Both the position numbers and the translations under genes were made by a program. Below are positions 5,879 to 7,412 of a DNA stretch of 7,412 nucleotides, in pieces (the stretch's first letter is position 1; each line of letters begins with the position of its first letter). The stretch covers positions 1 through 7,412 of the forward strand of contig JAKOQD010000086.1 of assembly GCA_029778515.1 (NCBI GenBank). The letters are read 5' to 3'. Source of the stretch: Actinomycetes bacterium. Lineage in GTDB: Bacteria; Actinomycetota; Actinomycetes; Propionibacteriales; Propionibacteriaceae. The notes under the pieces are model-generated. The model was not told the DNA's origin. It saw nothing but the letters and a program-made list of their open reading frames with translations, and made no database searches.

Positions 5879-6970
5879 CTAGGCAGCCCAGCGGCCGGTG
5901 AAGAACAGCCAGGCCCAGATGGCCTGGGTCACCAGGGCGACGGCCACCAGCAGGCCGATCAGAATCGCGCGCCAGGTGGGTAGCTTGCGTCGGCTGCCGC
6001 CGAGTTCGCCGAGCCACGTCCACAGCGGGAACCACAGCAGCACAGCGCGGTTCACGCTCATGAACCAGTACGAAACCGAGAACGCGGCCACCTGCAGGCC
6101 CACCCAGGTCGCCTCGCCCCAGCGTCGGCGCACCAGGCTGCCCAGGGTCACCACAACCCCGACCGCCATGCTCACCACCTCGGCGCGGAACACCCAGGCC
6201 CATTCCGGATGGTCGGCGTAAGCACCCGGCGCGAAGGCCTCGAAGGTGTGCCGCAGTGAGTCCCACGGCCAGGTGAAGCCGCGCGACCAGCCTGCCGCCT
6301 GGGCTTCGTACCAGGCTGCCCAGTTGCCGGTCATCGAATAGAGGTAGGCGAGGTACGCCACCACCACGCAGAGCGGGAACAGCAGCCACAGCAACCGTTT
6401 GCCCTTGTCCCGTGACGATCCGGCGGACGTGATCGCCAGCACCGCCAGCGCCACGATCAGAAACACCCCAGAGACGCGGACGGCCGCCGCCACCGCAGCG
6501 AGCACCGCTGCCGCACCCCACTGCTTGGCGGTGGCGCGCTCCCAAGCCCAAAACGCCGCCGCGCAGAACACCGACTCGGTGTACGGCACCATCGTGAACA
6601 CCGCGGTCGGGGCCAGCAACCAGGCGATCGCCGCCGGGGCTCCGGCCATGCGGTACAGCGCGGCCGCAGCGAAACCGGACGCGAGCAGCGCCAGCAGAGT
6701 GCCGGCGATCATTATCGGCAGCCCGGTCGTCGAGGTCAGCCGCAGCAGCAGCGGCCAACCGGGGAAGAAGGCGATGTTGTGGCGGGCTACGTAGCCGTCC
6801 GCGGCGATGGCGAGGAAGTGCTGGACGTCCCAGTTGCCCACCAGGTCGGAGAACTTCCGGCCCTCGGTCAGCATCAGCCAGACGCCGACCAGGGCCATCA
6901 GCAGCCGGGTGGCGAACCAGGTCTGCACGACCAGGCGCGCGTCGGCTGAGCGGTGGACGCTAGTTGTCAT
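5879..6970 (-). CDS. PIG-V-like polytopic mannosyltransferase (GT-C fold)
   Basis: A 363-residue integral membrane protein with about 9-10 hydrophobic helices. It matches bacterial relatives of PIG-V, the GPI mannosyltransferase II of eukaryotes. NWDVQHFLAIAADGY carries the acidic residue D48 of the first outer loop, the probable catalytic site of GT-C enzymes. It is followed by NIAFFPGWPLLLR, then APTAVFTMVPYTESVFCAAAFWAWERA and AAVRVSGVFLI, all in the family order. Bacterial members are thought to use polyprenyl-phosphate mannose to mannosylate lipids or glycans outside the membrane; the acceptor here is unknown. ATG at 6970 is chosen; a GTG at 7006 would add 12 residues (HARLPAPRQDA) and begin next to repeat DNA, and neither has a strong ribosome site. 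The neighbour upstream on the same strand may be another membrane glycosyltransferase. Confidence 0.82.
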   Translation of the reverse strand: MTTSVHRSADARLVVQTWFATRLLMALVGVWLMLTEGRKFSDLVGNWDVQHFLAIAADGYVARHNIAFFPGWPLLLRLTSTTGLPIMIAGTLLALLASGFAAAALYRMAGAPAAIAWLLAPTAVFTMVPYTESVFCAAAFWAWERATAKQWGAAAVLAAVAAAVRVSGVFLIVALAVLAITSAGSSRDKGKRLLWLLFPLCVVVAYLAYLYSMTGNWAAWYEAQAAGWSRGFTWPWDSLRHTFEAFAPGAYADHPEWAWVFRAEVVSMAVGVVVTLGSLVRRRWGEATWVGLQVAAFSVSYWFMSVNRAVLLWFPLWTWLGELGGSRRKLPTWRAILIGLLVAVALVTQAIWAWLFFTGRWAA

Positions 6971-7009
6971 GGCGTCTTGTCGTGGGGCTGGCAGCCGCGC
7001 GTGCACCTA

Positions 7010-7035
7010 GAGATCCCGGCCTGCGCCGGGATGAC
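7010..7035. repeat. Dispersed palindromic repeat, copy 3 (intergenic)
   Basis: Core ATCCCGGC (7013-7020), loop CTGC, GCCGGGAT (7025-7032). All 26 bases match copy 2. It lies between the two membrane-protein genes, just upstream of the possible GTG start of the mannosyltransferase gene, and could form a hairpin in the transcript. Confidence 0.88.
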
Positions 7036-7096
7036 AATGCGCCGGTTGGGGGCACCGTTCGCCGGGATGAAAATGCGCCGATCGGGGACACCGTTC
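7025..7096. repeat. 36-bp tandem duplication growing from repeat copy 3
   Basis: Units 7025-7060 and 7061-7096 match at 32 of 36 bases; a third begins as ACCGGG at 7097, overlapping the end of the neighbouring gene. As in the bkdC copy, each unit begins with the right arm of the palindrome (GCCGGGATGA). The stop codon of the gene at 7095 lies at the edge of the array. The array fills most of the 124-base gap between genes. Confidence 0.88.
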
Positions 7097-7412
7097 ACCG
7101 GGCGGCCAAGCGCTGGTTCAGGCGCACCAGCCAGGGGGCGTCGGATGCGTGGTCGAAGATGCCGCCGTCCGGGTCGTCGAGGCCGCCGGCGCGCACCACG
7201 TCCCGCTCCGGGCGCACCATGTCGAGCGCGACGCGAACGCACAGCCAGAACTGCACCGCGATCCGAAGCAGCACCGAGAGCCAGTACATCCGATCGTGGC
7301 CGTCGCCGGACGCACTGCGACCGTCCAGGTGCGCCCAGATGGCCGCGAAGTAGAAGCCCTCCGCGATCGAGAACACCGCCCAGTCCAGCCAGCGTGGACG
7401 GGCGAGCACCAG
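7095..7412 (-). CDS. Integral membrane protein, C-terminal fragment (possibly GT87-type glycosyltransferase)
   Basis: The last 105 codons or so of a gene that runs in from beyond the right edge; the frame is open to the last base, so the GTG at 7409 is unlikely to be its start. Two hydrophobic helices are visible (around WAVFSIAEGFYFAAIWAHL and YWLSVLLRIAVQFWLCVRVAL). A charged cytoplasmic-looking tail follows (MVRPERDVVRAGGLDDPDGG). This tail pattern after a final helix recalls actinobacterial DUF2029/GT87 mannosyltransferases, which would suit the PIG-V-like gene downstream, but that is from memory and the diagnostic N-terminal part is not in view. The TGA stop (7095-7097) abuts the tandem repeat array, so the original C-terminus may have been slightly changed by the repeat. 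Confidence 0.6.
   Translation of the reverse strand: MVLARPRWLDWAVFSIAEGFYFAAIWAHLDGRSASGDGHDRMYWLSVLLRIAVQFWLCVRVALDMVRPERDVVRAGGLDDPDGGIFDHASDAPWLVRLNQRLAAR

Noticed and set aside
7025..7096. CRISPR array
   Set aside because: Only two full units stand directly head to tail with no unique spacers, and there are no cas genes. It is a tandem duplication.
6967..7242. Minus-strand open frame containing the VIPAQAGIS-type repeat peptide
   Set aside because: Its upstream half overlaps the membrane-protein gene out of frame and is Arg/Pro-rich, and the rest is repeat DNA in an intergenic gap. It is not a credible gene.

Overview
The window is high-GC DNA with strongly GC-biased third codon positions, several GTG/TTG starts and protein families typical of Actinobacteria. 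A heterotetrameric 2-oxo acid dehydrogenase E1, an E2 with a long Pro/Ala-rich linker, and a PIG-V-type GT-C mannosyltransferase all fit this. I cannot name a genus; Propionibacteriales is only a guess.

Layout. From about 5163 down to base 1, one minus-strand unit reads bkdA (E1 alpha, 3873-5096), bkdB (E1 beta, 2896-3876), bkdC (lipoyl E2, 1386-2885), a two-domain sulfurtransferase of the 3-mercaptopyruvate type (489-1376), and the first 161 codons of alanine racemase (1-485, cut by the window edge). Junctions are tight: a 4-base ATGA overlap, then gaps of 10, 9 and 3 bases. A candidate promoter with a perfect TTGACA -35 box lies upstream of bkdA, and a nested palindrome fills its spacer, suggesting control by a dimeric repressor. 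The three bkd proteins would oxidatively decarboxylate branched-chain 2-oxo acids to acyl-CoA; the E3 subunit is not in the window.

A divergent plus-strand gene (5372-5818) encodes a small flavin-binding, pyridoxamine-phosphate-oxidase-like protein. It converges on a minus-strand pair: a PIG-V-like membrane mannosyltransferase (5879-6970), preceded by the C-terminal end of another membrane protein (7095-7412, cut by the right edge), possibly also a GT-C glycosyltransferase.

The most unusual feature is a dispersed palindromic repeat with core ATCCCGGC-CTSC-GCCGGGAT. It occurs three times in 7.4 kb in the same orientation. Two copies lie inside coding sequence without breaking the frame: one in the sulfurtransferase just before its catalytic cysteine loop, one in the flexible linker of E2. 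They are translated in different frames. The third is intergenic. Two of the three copies have grown short tandem duplications (24 bp and 36 bp), and the copy in the sulfurtransferase sits beside a second repeat type. I see no RNA gene, CRISPR array, transposase or prophage gene, and no obviously new multi-gene system.
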